A stretch of DNA of 64,000 nucleotides from Rhodothermia bacterium (lineage in GTDB: Bacteria; Bacteroidota; Rhodothermia; Rhodothermales; UBA2364), in NCBI GenBank assembly GCA_017303715.1, contig JAFLBZ010000003.1, positions 62,001 to 126,000 of the forward strand, given 5' to 3'. Under the pieces are notes generated by a model. The model did not search any database, was not told the origin of the DNA, and saw nothing but the letters and a program-made list of their open reading frames with translations. Positions 1 to 8,083 of the stretch are shown here, piece by piece. A program made the translations under genes and the position numbers. Within the stretch, counting starts at the first letter, position 1. Every line of letters starts with the position of its first letter.

Positions 1-52
1 TGAATGGGCAGAAGATGAGAAAGTTGAAGACGAACCTTTATCACTTCCGGAA

Positions 53-673
53 GTGATGTTCCAAACGGGCGATCGCCCAGCCGTTTTTTTAGACCGTGAC
101 GGCACGATCAACGTGGAAGTCCAATATTTACACCGGATCGAAGACTTTCAGTGGGTATCGGGCGCACCAGAAGCCATCCGTTGGCTAAATGAAAACGGTT
201 ATGCCGTCATTGTTGTCACCAACCAAGCCGGAATTGCTCATGGGTATTATCACGAAGAAGATGTAACGTGCCTTCATGAATTTATGCAGGCGGAGTTGTC
301 AAAGACAAAGGCACATATAGACGCTTTTTATTATTCGCCTTATCACCCAGAAGGCAAGGTGGAAGCCTATCGTAGAGAACATCCGGACCGAAAACCGGGC
401 ACGGGACTTTTCGTCCGAGCGATCGAAGAATGGGGAATTGACCCTAAGCACTCATTTGTAATCGGCGACCGCAATACCGATATTGATGCAGGGCGGGCAT
501 TGGGCATGATGACCCTATTGGTCTTAACTGGATACGGAAAACAAGAACGTTTGGAGACCTTGGCACACTTCATTGTACGCGACGTTGTAGATGCCGTTGA
601 ACACATCGAAATGCTACAGACCCGAAAGCGAAAGGGACTAAACTCCGACCTTTGGGACGAGGGAGACCAGTAA
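53..673 (+). CDS. HAD-IIIA phosphatase, GmhB-like (heptose-1,7-bisphosphate 7-phosphatase family)
   Basis: Predicted cytoplasmic phosphatase of the GmhB/HisB-N group, which removes the 7-phosphate of D-glycero-manno-heptose 1,7-bisphosphate during LPS or S-layer heptose synthesis. Visible HAD motifs: DRDGTIN at residues 14-20 (nucleophile D14, acid/base D16), VVTNQAG at 54-60, KPG at 114-116, and GDRNTDID from 138. The zinc-loop cysteines of classical GmhB are absent; the loop reads YSPYHPEG, so the substrate could be another sugar phosphate. Starts GTG at 53 and ATG at 56 are both possible (GGAAG just upstream), but the frame stays open leftward to base 2, encoding an acidic stretch (EWAEDEKVEDEP...). 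The gene may therefore be longer and cut by the window edge. The family is clear; the exact substrate is inferred. Confidence 0.8.
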   Translation: MMFQTGDRPAVFLDRDGTINVEVQYLHRIEDFQWVSGAPEAIRWLNENGYAVIVVTNQAGIAHGYYHEEDVTCLHEFMQAELSKTKAHIDAFYYSPYHPEGKVEAYRREHPDRKPGTGLFVRAIEEWGIDPKHSFVIGDRNTDIDAGRALGMMTLLVLTGYGKQERLETLAHFIVRDVVDAVEHIEMLQTRKRKGLNSDLWDEGDQ

Positions 674-687
674 GTTTTTATACAAAT

Positions 688-1446
688 TCAGTAGGGCTTT
701 TCTGCAAACAAGGTCTGCATCAAGTCTTTCACCCCAATAGGACTGTTGTGGTATAAAAACGGCTCGCCATATTTTGCACCAATGCGATAGCCAAAGGTAC
801 GTGCCCGTGCCTCTAACCAGTCCATAAATGCAGGTGAAGAGATAAAGGTTTCTGGCTCATTTGATGCCGGATTGTAATCTGGCGTCCAGAATTGTGAACG
901 AAATGCTTGCATGGCCTGTACCCGTTGCGCCCATACCTCGGTGACATCGACGACAAAGGTTGGCGAAAGGTCATCCATGTCCGATTGCAAATAATGCAGT
1001 ACATGGCTTGGTCGCCAAGGCAACTGCTCACTCCCCTCTGCTTCGTGGGTGACAATCTTACGAAGACCCGCATAAAAAATGGCCTCTATCGCCAAATTAG
1101 CCGCATTCGGATGGTCTGGATGACGATCCTTTGGCGCATTCACCAATACAATATGAGGGCGGTAACGTCGGAGAACCCGAATGACCTTTAGGCGATTTTC
1201 CGGCGTATTGACAATATTCCCATCCGCCATCCCCAAATTCTCCCTTGCATGGATGCCCATCACTTTAGATGCCGCTGCCGCTTCTTCTTCCCGAAGTTCT
1301 GGTGTTCCACGAGAACCCAACTCTCCACGTGTAAAATCCACAACGCCTACTTTGTAGCCTTGCTTCACCATTAAACAAACCGTTCCGCCGCAGGACAACT
1401 CGATATCATCAGGATGAGCCGCCAATGCCAATACGTCTAACTTCAT
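688..1446 (-). CDS. bshB1: Bacillithiol biosynthesis deacetylase BshB1
   Basis: Zinc-dependent LmbE-like deacetylase that removes the acetyl group from GlcNAc-malate, the second step of bacillithiol synthesis, in the cytoplasm. The 252-residue product has the family's metal motif AHPDD (H11, D13, D14), the third ligand region RHPDHP (H112), and the conserved DFTRGELGSRGT stretch at 37-48. Length fits the family (about 235-250). The start is ATG at 1446. It is transcribed away from the Y-family polymerase-like gene across a 236-bp intergenic region with DnaA-box matches. The other bacillithiol genes (bshA, bshC) are not in the window. Bacillithiol use is known in Bacteroidota and Rhodothermota, so the call is secure; specificity for GlcNAc-malate is from the family. 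Confidence 0.9.
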   Translation of the reverse strand: MKLDVLALAAHPDDIELSCGGTVCLMVKQGYKVGVVDFTRGELGSRGTPELREEEAAAASKVMGIHARENLGMADGNIVNTPENRLKVIRVLRRYRPHIVLVNAPKDRHPDHPNAANLAIEAIFYAGLRKIVTHEAEGSEQLPWRPSHVLHYLQSDMDDLSPTFVVDVTEVWAQRVQAMQAFRSQFWTPDYNPASNEPETFISSPAFMDWLEARARTFGYRIGAKYGEPFLYHNSPIGVKDLMQTLFAEKPY

Positions 1447-1517
1447 AAGTTTACTTTTTTTGAGGGGTAAAGTACAAATAAACAGGCCCTTTATAAAAAC
1501 AGAACTTTTTCAGAAGT

Positions 1518-1648
1518 ACATATGTGGATAACATGTTAACGATACTTTTTTAGCTGTTTCTACAAGTGTAAGATTTACAACAACAAAGGGGCTCCTCTTT
1601 GTCTTGTGCAGGTCAAGTTGTTATCCACAAATTACATATTACATATGT
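1518..1648. promoter_or_regulatory. Divergent intergenic region with two inverted perfect DnaA boxes
   Basis: Two exact matches to the DnaA box TTATCCACA lie in opposite orientation: 1523-1531 (as TGTGGATAA) and 1621-1629. Each sits beside an ACATATGT palindrome (1518-1525 and 1641-1648). A further small inverted repeat, TGTAA-GAT-TTACA, occupies 1567-1579. The region separates bshB1 (leftward) from the Y-family polymerase-like gene (rightward), so it should carry both promoters. Regulation by DnaA is inferred from the boxes only. Confidence 0.45.
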
Positions 1649-1682
1649 GTAACTATTGTGTGGCTTGTAAATTCACCGTAAT

Positions 1683-2795
1683 ATGGTTCCAGAAACCATC
1701 CACAAGCCCATAACGAACATGATCGGCTATCTCTACATCCAAGACTTTCCGGCATGGGTTACCGCCCGCCAAAACAACAGAACCCAACAAACCGCTGTTT
1801 ACCAACGAAACCGCATTTCCTCTCGCACGCCTGATTTGGCGGAAGCGGGGCTTACCGTAGGAATGTCTTTGGAAGAAGCGCAATCTCGCTTTCCAGATGC
1901 TCATTTTGCGCCCTTAGACCCTGTTATGTGTACCCGAATTTGGCATGAGGTCATCCAAGAAGTCTATGCCCTAACGCCCTTTATGTACCCCATCGCGCCG
2001 GGACAATTGGTTTTTCGCTACTTAACCCATGAAGAGGCAATAGAACTTGCTGCGGTCTTGAATGCACAAGTGGGGTGTGGAGAAAATTTAAATACAGCTA
2101 AGTTTGCGGCTATGTACAGCCAGCCCGGCCAGCTAACAGATATTCCAGAAGGTATGGGGCGCGACTTTTTGGCAACCTGCAGTATAGACATTCTCCGCTC
2201 TTGGCTGTTCAATACAGAAATTTTGGATCGCTTGGAAAATGGAGGCTACCGTTCACTTTCATCTATTATGGGGTGGACATTGGAATATTGGCTTCTTTCG
2301 TATGGAGAGGAGGGCCGTGCAGTTCATACGGTTTTGCACCCGCCTTCTTACGATCGGGAGTTACACAACTTTGTTCCGCCTGTTTCCATTCGCCGCTCCC
2401 TTGCTGTTTCCACAAACAACAAAAAAACCGATTTTCTGGCAGAGTGCATTGCCTCTTTGGTGCGGAATGTCTTGGTTGATGTACAAAATGTTGCATCTCC
2501 ACGTTTGGTCTTAGAGGTTACGCCCTCCACCAGTAGCACGGTGATGCGATACAGCCGTTCGCTCCAACATATACCCCGCACCGAGGATGAATATAACCAG
2601 TTGTTGAGTGCCTTATTGGGCAGCCAAAAAACAGGACGAGGTACGATTCAGAACCTGACTTACACGTTGCATGGCTTTGCCCCAACACCGTTAGGTCTCC
2701 CACCAAGAGGGCGCGATAACCACCCTATAACCACGCAAGGAACCCGTATTCAACACATTTTACATGGGGATAACAGCCGAAGAGCAGCTTCTTAA
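1683..2795 (+). CDS. Y-family DNA polymerase-like protein, probably non-catalytic (ImuB-like)
   Basis: A 370-residue protein with the opening pattern of the ImuB/DinB-like branch: a short strand (IGYLYIQDFPAWV), then SSRTPDLAEAGLTVGMSLEEA, the 'A...G...GM...A' helix typical of Y-family palms, and a helix-hairpin-helix-like stretch around TDIPEGMGRDFLATC. The usual DxD and SxDE catalytic acids of active Y polymerases are not visible, so it is more likely an accessory translesion factor like ImuB than a polymerase. No DnaE2 or ImuA partner is adjacent. ATG 1683 is followed by an in-frame ATG at 1719 (MIGYLYIQ) that better matches the family start. Ends about 120 bp before a terminator hairpin. 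Family assignment moderate; function inferred. Confidence 0.6.
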   Translation: MVPETIHKPITNMIGYLYIQDFPAWVTARQNNRTQQTAVYQRNRISSRTPDLAEAGLTVGMSLEEAQSRFPDAHFAPLDPVMCTRIWHEVIQEVYALTPFMYPIAPGQLVFRYLTHEEAIELAAVLNAQVGCGENLNTAKFAAMYSQPGQLTDIPEGMGRDFLATCSIDILRSWLFNTEILDRLENGGYRSLSSIMGWTLEYWLLSYGEEGRAVHTVLHPPSYDRELHNFVPPVSIRRSLAVSTNNKKTDFLAECIASLVRNVLVDVQNVASPRLVLEVTPSTSSTVMRYSRSLQHIPRTEDEYNQLLSALLGSQKTGRGTIQNLTYTLHGFAPTPLGLPPRGRDNHPITTQGTRIQHILHGDNSRRAAS

Positions 2796-2913
2796 AAACA
2801 ACAACCAACATTATTTTGGCGTTAGCCAACATTTATACAAGTGTGACATCGCCTTTATGTATCACCAAACGGGAGAGTGCCTATAGAGGAAAGAAAACAT
2901 CGCGGATAAGGGG

Positions 2914-2955
2914 GAAAGTGGTTTGTAGCTGGCACTACGAGCCACTTTCTTTTTA
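2914..2955 (+). terminator. Intrinsic terminator after the Y-family polymerase-like gene
   Basis: Stem GAAAGTGG (2914-2921) pairs with CCACTTTC (2942-2949); an inner GTAG/CTAC stem is nested, and TTTTT follows. Correct position and orientation for the rightward gene ending at 2795. The remainder of 2796-3145 shows no convincing gene. Confidence 0.75.
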
Positions 2956-3145
2956 TGAAAACGGCCTCGCCGTTGTGACGTTCTATCCAGCCCCACGGCA
3001 TAGATCATAACCACCACGCACCATAGCATCACCCAAACTACTTGCATTTTGCAAAATAAAAGAATCAGGCGTCTTATTTCCGATTAAAGTTGTGTTTTGC
3101 GTATCTTGCCTTTTTATCCTCCGTTCCTCTTTTCCGCAAAACAAC

Positions 3146-3739
3146 ATGAGCTTCTGGCAAACCAAAAAAATTCGACTCCGAGAAATGGATACCGAAGATG
3201 TAGATATTCTGATTGAATGGCGTAATGACAGCGAGGCATTCCGACAATTAGACCTTTTACCGCCATTGGTCGCCAAAACATGGCAAAAACACCTGATTGA
3301 GCGGCACAATACCGCACCAATTGATGATGATAACTATCGCTTTTTGATTGAAGATACGAACAAAGAAGTAGTCGGTGGGATTACCACTATCGCTTGTGAT
3401 AGACGGGTTGGTTCATTTTCCTATGAAGTATTTATCGAGAAAGAGTTTCGGCGTAAAGGATATGCAACCGACGCCATCGGCTTGATCTTGCGTTTTTTCT
3501 TTGAGGAATTGCGCTACCAAAAAGTCACCATCGCTACACTATCCACTAATGAGGCAGGGCTTGCCCTACACAAAAAACTGTCCTTCCAAACTGAGGGATG
3601 TTTACGCCATATGGCATATTCGGGTGGCAAACACTTAGATTTAAACCTCCTCGGTTTGATTCGGGATGAATGGGAAGAACAATTCCCCCACCCAGAACGA
3701 TTCTTAGAAACCGGAAACAAGAAAAAATTAGGCTTCTAA
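3146..3739 (+). CDS. GNAT family N-acetyltransferase (RimJ/RimL type)
   Basis: Acetyl-CoA-dependent N-acetyltransferase, 198 residues from ATG 3146 (MSFWQTKKIRLREM). An upstream frame extension from 3092 reads MFCVSCLF..., which is not family-like, so the internal ATG is preferred. The fold is seen in the RLREMDTEDVDILIEWRND opening, the acetyl-CoA loop EFRRKGYATDAI (R/Q-x-x-G-x-A) and the C-terminal ALHKKLSFQTEG segment with a final GLIRDEW typical of the RimJ/L branch. The stop overlaps the start of the next gene (TAATG at 3738-3741), suggesting translational coupling. Substrate unknown: it could be a ribosomal protein or a small amine such as spermidine. Confidence 0.8.
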   Translation: MSFWQTKKIRLREMDTEDVDILIEWRNDSEAFRQLDLLPPLVAKTWQKHLIERHNTAPIDDDNYRFLIEDTNKEVVGGITTIACDRRVGSFSYEVFIEKEFRRKGYATDAIGLILRFFFEELRYQKVTIATLSTNEAGLALHKKLSFQTEGCLRHMAYSGGKHLDLNLLGLIRDEWEEQFPHPERFLETGNKKKLGF

Positions 3740-4371
3740 TGAAAAATTTATTCCTCCTTGTTTTTTTTGCCCTTACGTTGGGGCTTTCGAGCGGCATGTA
3801 CGCGCAAGCACCTAAATCCTCAGGAAAAGCCTTGTTCAGGAGTGTGGTATTGCCCGGCTGGGGACAACAATACCTTAATGATGGTTCTTGGAAGGGCAAA
3901 GCTTCGGCCTATGCAACGGTTGACCTTGGCTTGTGGCTGGGTGTATTGACGTCCATCCGCCGTCATGGCCATTATACCCATGCAGCTCAAAACTATGCAC
4001 AATTTCAAGCTAATGCCTCTTTAGAAGGCAAAGATCGAGATTTCTTGGTTCGGATTGGAAACTACGACAGTAGCCAAGACTACCTCTATGCGCTTGAATT
4101 GGCACGCAGATGGAACTTAATTGAAGCAGCCTCGGAGCCAGTAAACTCATGGACGTGGGGAAGTACCGAAGAACGGGCAACGTATTCACAACTTAGGGAT
4201 CAGGCCGAGGCCATGCGCCGTCAACGCATATTGTTTACAGGGCTTTTGGTGGGCAATCGGTTGCTCTCTGCCATATCTGCCGCGAGAGGCACACGCCTTC
4301 ACAACAAATCCTTGGTTCAGTTTTCTACCCAAGATGGCGCTCCAAGCCTTAGTCTTACAGTTCAGTTCTGA
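3739..4371 (+). CDS. DUF5683 domain protein, exported
   Basis: A 210-residue protein with an N-terminal signal peptide (MKNLFLLVFFALTLGL, cleavage near MYAQA). After the signal comes GKALFRSVVLPGWGQQYLN, the 'PGWGQ' signature of DUF5683, a Bacteroidota family of small membrane or periplasmic proteins of unknown role, followed by a hydrophobic stretch (ATVDLGLWLGVLTS). The ATG at 3739 overlaps the acetyltransferase stop by one base, so the two are probably co-translated. Converges with the DUF4249 gene, leaving five bases between the two stops. Function unknown. Confidence 0.7.
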   Translation: MKNLFLLVFFALTLGLSSGMYAQAPKSSGKALFRSVVLPGWGQQYLNDGSWKGKASAYATVDLGLWLGVLTSIRRHGHYTHAAQNYAQFQANASLEGKDRDFLVRIGNYDSSQDYLYALELARRWNLIEAASEPVNSWTWGSTEERATYSQLRDQAEAMRRQRILFTGLLVGNRLLSAISAARGTRLHNKSLVQFSTQDGAPSLSLTVQF

Positions 4372-4376
4372 TGGCT

Positions 4377-5279
4377 TTATAATTTATACCGAATACCATT
4401 ATAACTGGCCAAAATTCCCAAGCCCCCTTTTACATTCCCATAGACATTTGATGGCTCATTCCCAAGTACTGCCCCATTATTTTGATTGCTGCCAAGGGTT
4501 GCATCATATTTCGTGATCTCCTCGGAAATCGCCCCTACAAAAACATAACTACTGGAACCGTTTCGATCATCTACATCAAAAACGTTCAGGGTAAAAGCAT
4601 TACCTTCGGCTTTCATCAAAAGGTCATTGAACGTCAGTCTATTGCCACAATACAACCCCCCAATTTCTGAATTTTCGAAATTGAATTGTGATTGAGGAAT
4701 AAAAATCGCTTTCATAACACAATACTTAGGCATTACGGATTGTGGTATGGTATAGGGCGGATAACCTACAACACTATAAAGCACAGGAGGTATAACTTCA
4801 TAAGCAGAAACCATATAAATATTCTTTTTAGCTGGATTATCGTCCAGTGTAAAATCCAAGGTAATGTTGGATTGCTGTTTAGAAATATTTGCGCGTAGTT
4901 TTATAGGCTCTGGGATGGTGGTTTCCGCTTCTACCTCTGGAAAATCGGCAGAGGTAGCTTTTATCCGATAGGTTTTTCCGGGTTGTGGGTAAAAATCTTT
5001 CAAAGCAAAACGTCCTTCAACTCCTGTCCATGTCAAATTACCCAAGAGCTTATTGTCCTCCCATGCCGTTACCGTTGCATTGTTTACAAACGCTGGAGAT
5101 TCCAATCTTCCTACGGCTGCGGAGGTCTTTGAGAGGTGAATGGTGAGGCTACTATCGGGGCATAACGCACCATTAAGCACCAACTGAGACTTCAGGGGTA
5201 CTTCAAGGTCAATCACTTGCTCAAAGTCACACCCCCAAATAAAGAAACTTATCGCAAAGAGGATACTTATTTTTTTCAT
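4377..5279 (-). CDS. DUF4249 family lipoprotein
   Basis: A 300-residue lipoprotein: hydrophobic signal ending in a lipobox (IWGC, C17), then an acidic stretch DFEQVIDLEVPLKSQLVLNG that is the hallmark opening of DUF4249, and two beta-rich domains. DUF4249 genes are routinely found directly downstream of TonB-dependent receptors in Bacteroidota. Here the gap to the upstream receptor is 11 bases, so one transcript is expected. By analogy with SusD-like partners it may help the receptor bind its ligand at the cell surface, but the ligand is unknown. Confidence 0.8.
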   Translation of the reverse strand: MKKISILFAISFFIWGCDFEQVIDLEVPLKSQLVLNGALCPDSSLTIHLSKTSAAVGRLESPAFVNNATVTAWEDNKLLGNLTWTGVEGRFALKDFYPQPGKTYRIKATSADFPEVEAETTIPEPIKLRANISKQQSNITLDFTLDDNPAKKNIYMVSAYEVIPPVLYSVVGYPPYTIPQSVMPKYCVMKAIFIPQSQFNFENSEIGGLYCGNRLTFNDLLMKAEGNAFTLNVFDVDDRNGSSSYVFVGAISEEITKYDATLGSNQNNGAVLGNEPSNVYGNVKGGLGILASYNGIRYKL

Positions 5280-5290
5280 GGGTGAAGTCC

Positions 5291-7786
5291 TTATAATTTG
5301 AACGTATATGAGATAGAGGGGATAACGGGAATGATGCTAACTTGCTTATACTTTGTTACCAATACAAACTCACCTGTATCAAATTCATTTTGTGTGGATA
5401 AATAAATGTAGAATGGATTTTTATGGTTATACGCATTGTAAGCCCCAAACGTCCAAGTGCGGATGCGCTTCCCAAAAAGCGACATTGCCTTGTCTCTATG
5501 AACATTAACGGCTATATCCAAGCGGTGTGTCGGTGTCATCCGATAACCATTTCTACTCCCATAATCCGTGAGTACAACCCTTGAATCATGCGGTTTATTG
5601 GACAAACCAATATAGTAGGCAACAAAATCCCCCGGAACCTGATCCAAGCCTCGATATCTTGCTTGTGCAAGTGTTACGGCATTTCCAGAGCCAAAGACCC
5701 AATTAAAGGCAAAGTCCACCTTTTTGGAGAACTTATGGCTCACCACCACCGCGATGTCGTGCCTACGGTCGTAACGATAGGGGAATGTTTCGCCATTGTT
5801 TAGGTTGGGAAATATTCGGTTACTCCAAGAGAGCGTATAACCAATCCAACCGCTTGTGCGTCCAATTTTCTTCTGCAAGAAAAACTCCAAGCCATAGGCT
5901 TCTCCATTACCAATCTCCACCTTATCTTGCCAATCGGTTGAAGGATCATTCAGGAAATTTGCGCCAGCTTTGTATTCGATCAGGTTTTTCATGGGTTTAT
6001 AATATCCTTCTATACTCGCTTCTAAGCCCACGTCCGAGAATACCCGCGAGACGCCCGCCGCCACCTGCCATGCCGCCTGCGGTTTCACGCGATCGGTTGC
6101 GGGTAGCCACAAATCCGTCGGTAGCCCCACGCCACTATTGGCCAAAAGGTGAATATATTGCCGCATGGTCACAAACGAGGCTTTTAGGGCATATGGCCCA
6201 ACCAAATAACGAAATGCCAAACGTGGTTGTAGTGAAGGATAAAACGATTTCCCCACCCAAAATCCGGAGGCATGTAGCCCAAAATTCATCTTCATTTTTC
6301 CAGACAACGTCCAGTCGTCCTCGATGTATGCCGCCATCTCTGTGGCTTTTGTAAGTTTGGTTTTGGGAACCAAAGTGGTGTCTATGGGTACTTCGCCCGT
6401 TGCTTCTACCCGAATACTTGCCGCACCGGGGCGATATTCGTGCCAAATATTGGAAAGTCCAAACTTTATGGCATGAGTGGGAACTGGTAAATAATCAAAA
6501 TCTATTCTGGCGCTTTTATCCGTAATTCCAGAGAAATAACGGGCACGTTGATAATCCCTATCCACCACGCTGCCATTCACTAAATTTTTAAACTCAGAGG
6601 AAATATCAATATTAAAGGCATAATCCGAATAGGTGAGCATGGTATTGGCAAAAAGTTTTTGGGAGAACAAATGGTTCCAACGTAAGGAAGTCGTTTGGTT
6701 TCCCCATTTCAAATTACCATCTATCCTTTCGTGGGAAGCAATGGTAACAGGATCCTCAGAAGGCCCACTGGATTTATATTCTGAAATCGAGGCAATATCC
6801 GTATAGGCATGATCTTTCCCATTATATGTACTAAGATAGATACGGTCTTTAGGAGATATAATGTAGTTTAACTTTGCATTAAGGTCATAGAAATAATATC
6901 CCACATCGCCTCCCGGCCCTTCACCCCGTGCGTTTAACGCCCTTATAACCGGCCTTGCCAACACGTCCACATATGTTCTACGCCCCGAAACGAGAAGACT
7001 CATTTTGTCTTTGATCACGGGGCCTTGCACCGTAAGCCGCGAAGAAATAATGCCTATGCCACCATCCGCCTGCCACTCCCGCAAATTGCCCTCCTTCATA
7101 CTAATGTCTAACACCGAAGAAAGCCGTCCACCATAGCGTGCTGGAAAACCACCTTTGGTGAGTTCAACGTGCTGTATCGCATCGGTATTAAACACCGAGA
7201 AGAACCCAAACAAATGGCTGGCATTATAAACAGGAGCGCCATCCAAAAGAATGAGGTTCTGGTCTGGACCTCCACCCCGCACATACATCCCAGAGGATCC
7301 TTCAGTCCCGCCCTTAACACCGGGCAGAAGTTGTATCGCTTTCAACAAATCCCGCTCACCCAAAATAGCGGGCACATTGCGGATTTGCTCTATTGGCACA
7401 TCTATTGTGCCCATTCTGGTGGACTGAACCACGTTTTCTACCCGCTCCCCCAAGATTTCCGTCTCGTTGGAAGCGGGTTCTGGTACTAAACGGAAGTTCA
7501 TGACCACATCCTTTCGCAGAGGGATATCCTGAAGTTGCACTTTATAACCTACAAACGACACCACGAATTTCACCACATCGGCGGCTGGAAGAGTAATGCT
7601 ATAAAAGCCGTATTTATTCGCCACCGTACCCGCTTTCAAGTCAGGTGCATAGATGGTAGCACCAATCAGTTTTTCACCACTTTCTATATCTTCGACATAT
7701 CCGCTAATGGTAAAACGATTTTGTGCATAACTCGCCTCGGCGAATACCAAAAGGCACAAGAACAAACTCCATAAGTATTTTAACAT
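5291..7786 (-). CDS. TonB-dependent outer-membrane receptor (CarboxypepD_reg-like plus plug plus barrel)
   Basis: An 831-residue receptor for energy-dependent uptake across the outer membrane. Signal peptide to about residue 22 (EASYAQ), carboxypeptidase-regulatory-like beta-sandwich at roughly 25-105, plug domain at about 130-235 (with LLPGVKGGTEGSSGMYVRGG and LILLDGAPVYN), then a C-terminal beta-barrel ending in ISYTFKL. Start: GTG 7792 and ATG 7786 are both possible; AGAGGA lies just upstream. It leads an operon with the DUF4249 lipoprotein. The 293-base region upstream (7787-8083) holds a perfect 12-bp palindrome at 7874-7885 but no clear consensus promoter. The substrate is unknown. Confidence 0.9.
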   Translation of the reverse strand: MLKYLWSLFLCLLVFAEASYAQNRFTISGYVEDIESGEKLIGATIYAPDLKAGTVANKYGFYSITLPAADVVKFVVSFVGYKVQLQDIPLRKDVVMNFRLVPEPASNETEILGERVENVVQSTRMGTIDVPIEQIRNVPAILGERDLLKAIQLLPGVKGGTEGSSGMYVRGGGPDQNLILLDGAPVYNASHLFGFFSVFNTDAIQHVELTKGGFPARYGGRLSSVLDISMKEGNLREWQADGGIGIISSRLTVQGPVIKDKMSLLVSGRRTYVDVLARPVIRALNARGEGPGGDVGYYFYDLNAKLNYIISPKDRIYLSTYNGKDHAYTDIASISEYKSSGPSEDPVTIASHERIDGNLKWGNQTTSLRWNHLFSQKLFANTMLTYSDYAFNIDISSEFKNLVNGSVVDRDYQRARYFSGITDKSARIDFDYLPVPTHAIKFGLSNIWHEYRPGAASIRVEATGEVPIDTTLVPKTKLTKATEMAAYIEDDWTLSGKMKMNFGLHASGFWVGKSFYPSLQPRLAFRYLVGPYALKASFVTMRQYIHLLANSGVGLPTDLWLPATDRVKPQAAWQVAAGVSRVFSDVGLEASIEGYYKPMKNLIEYKAGANFLNDPSTDWQDKVEIGNGEAYGLEFFLQKKIGRTSGWIGYTLSWSNRIFPNLNNGETFPYRYDRRHDIAVVVSHKFSKKVDFAFNWVFGSGNAVTLAQARYRGLDQVPGDFVAYYIGLSNKPHDSRVVLTDYGSRNGYRMTPTHRLDIAVNVHRDKAMSLFGKRIRTWTFGAYNAYNHKNPFYIYLSTQNEFDTGEFVLVTKYKQVSIIPVIPSISYTFKL

Positions 7787-7873
7787 TTCCACTTCCTCTT
7801 TGTTTTGGCCTTCATGGCCTTCCTTTACCTTGAAGTAAAAGTTAACCGATCGGCATCTTATTTGAGAGATTGG

Positions 7874-7885
7874 ATCAATATTGAT
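7874..7885. promoter_or_regulatory. 12-bp perfect palindrome upstream of the TonB receptor
   Basis: ATCAATATTGAT is a perfect palindrome about 90 bp upstream of the receptor start, in an AT-rich intergenic region. It may be a dimeric regulator site; no other support. Confidence 0.25.
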
Positions 7886-8083
7886 TTACTGAATCAAAAT
7901 AGTGATAAACATAGCAAACCGCAATCGTAATATAAGAATACACCATAAAGCATTTTTACAACCAAGCACACCTACTCCTCAACAGTATTGCTGATGATAG
8001 AATTGGATATATGGGGGAACGCATGACAAATAACTTGATTATTCCAAACCAAATCTTGCAACCAAAGCAAGTTTTAAATAAAC

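Noticed and set aside
1518-1648. Replication origin
   Set aside because: Only two DnaA boxes, no AT-rich unwinding region or dnaA/dnaN nearby; a regulatory role is more economical.
2816-3010. A 64-codon frame over the terminator at 2914-2955
   Set aside because: It spans a terminator hairpin and has no recognisable features.
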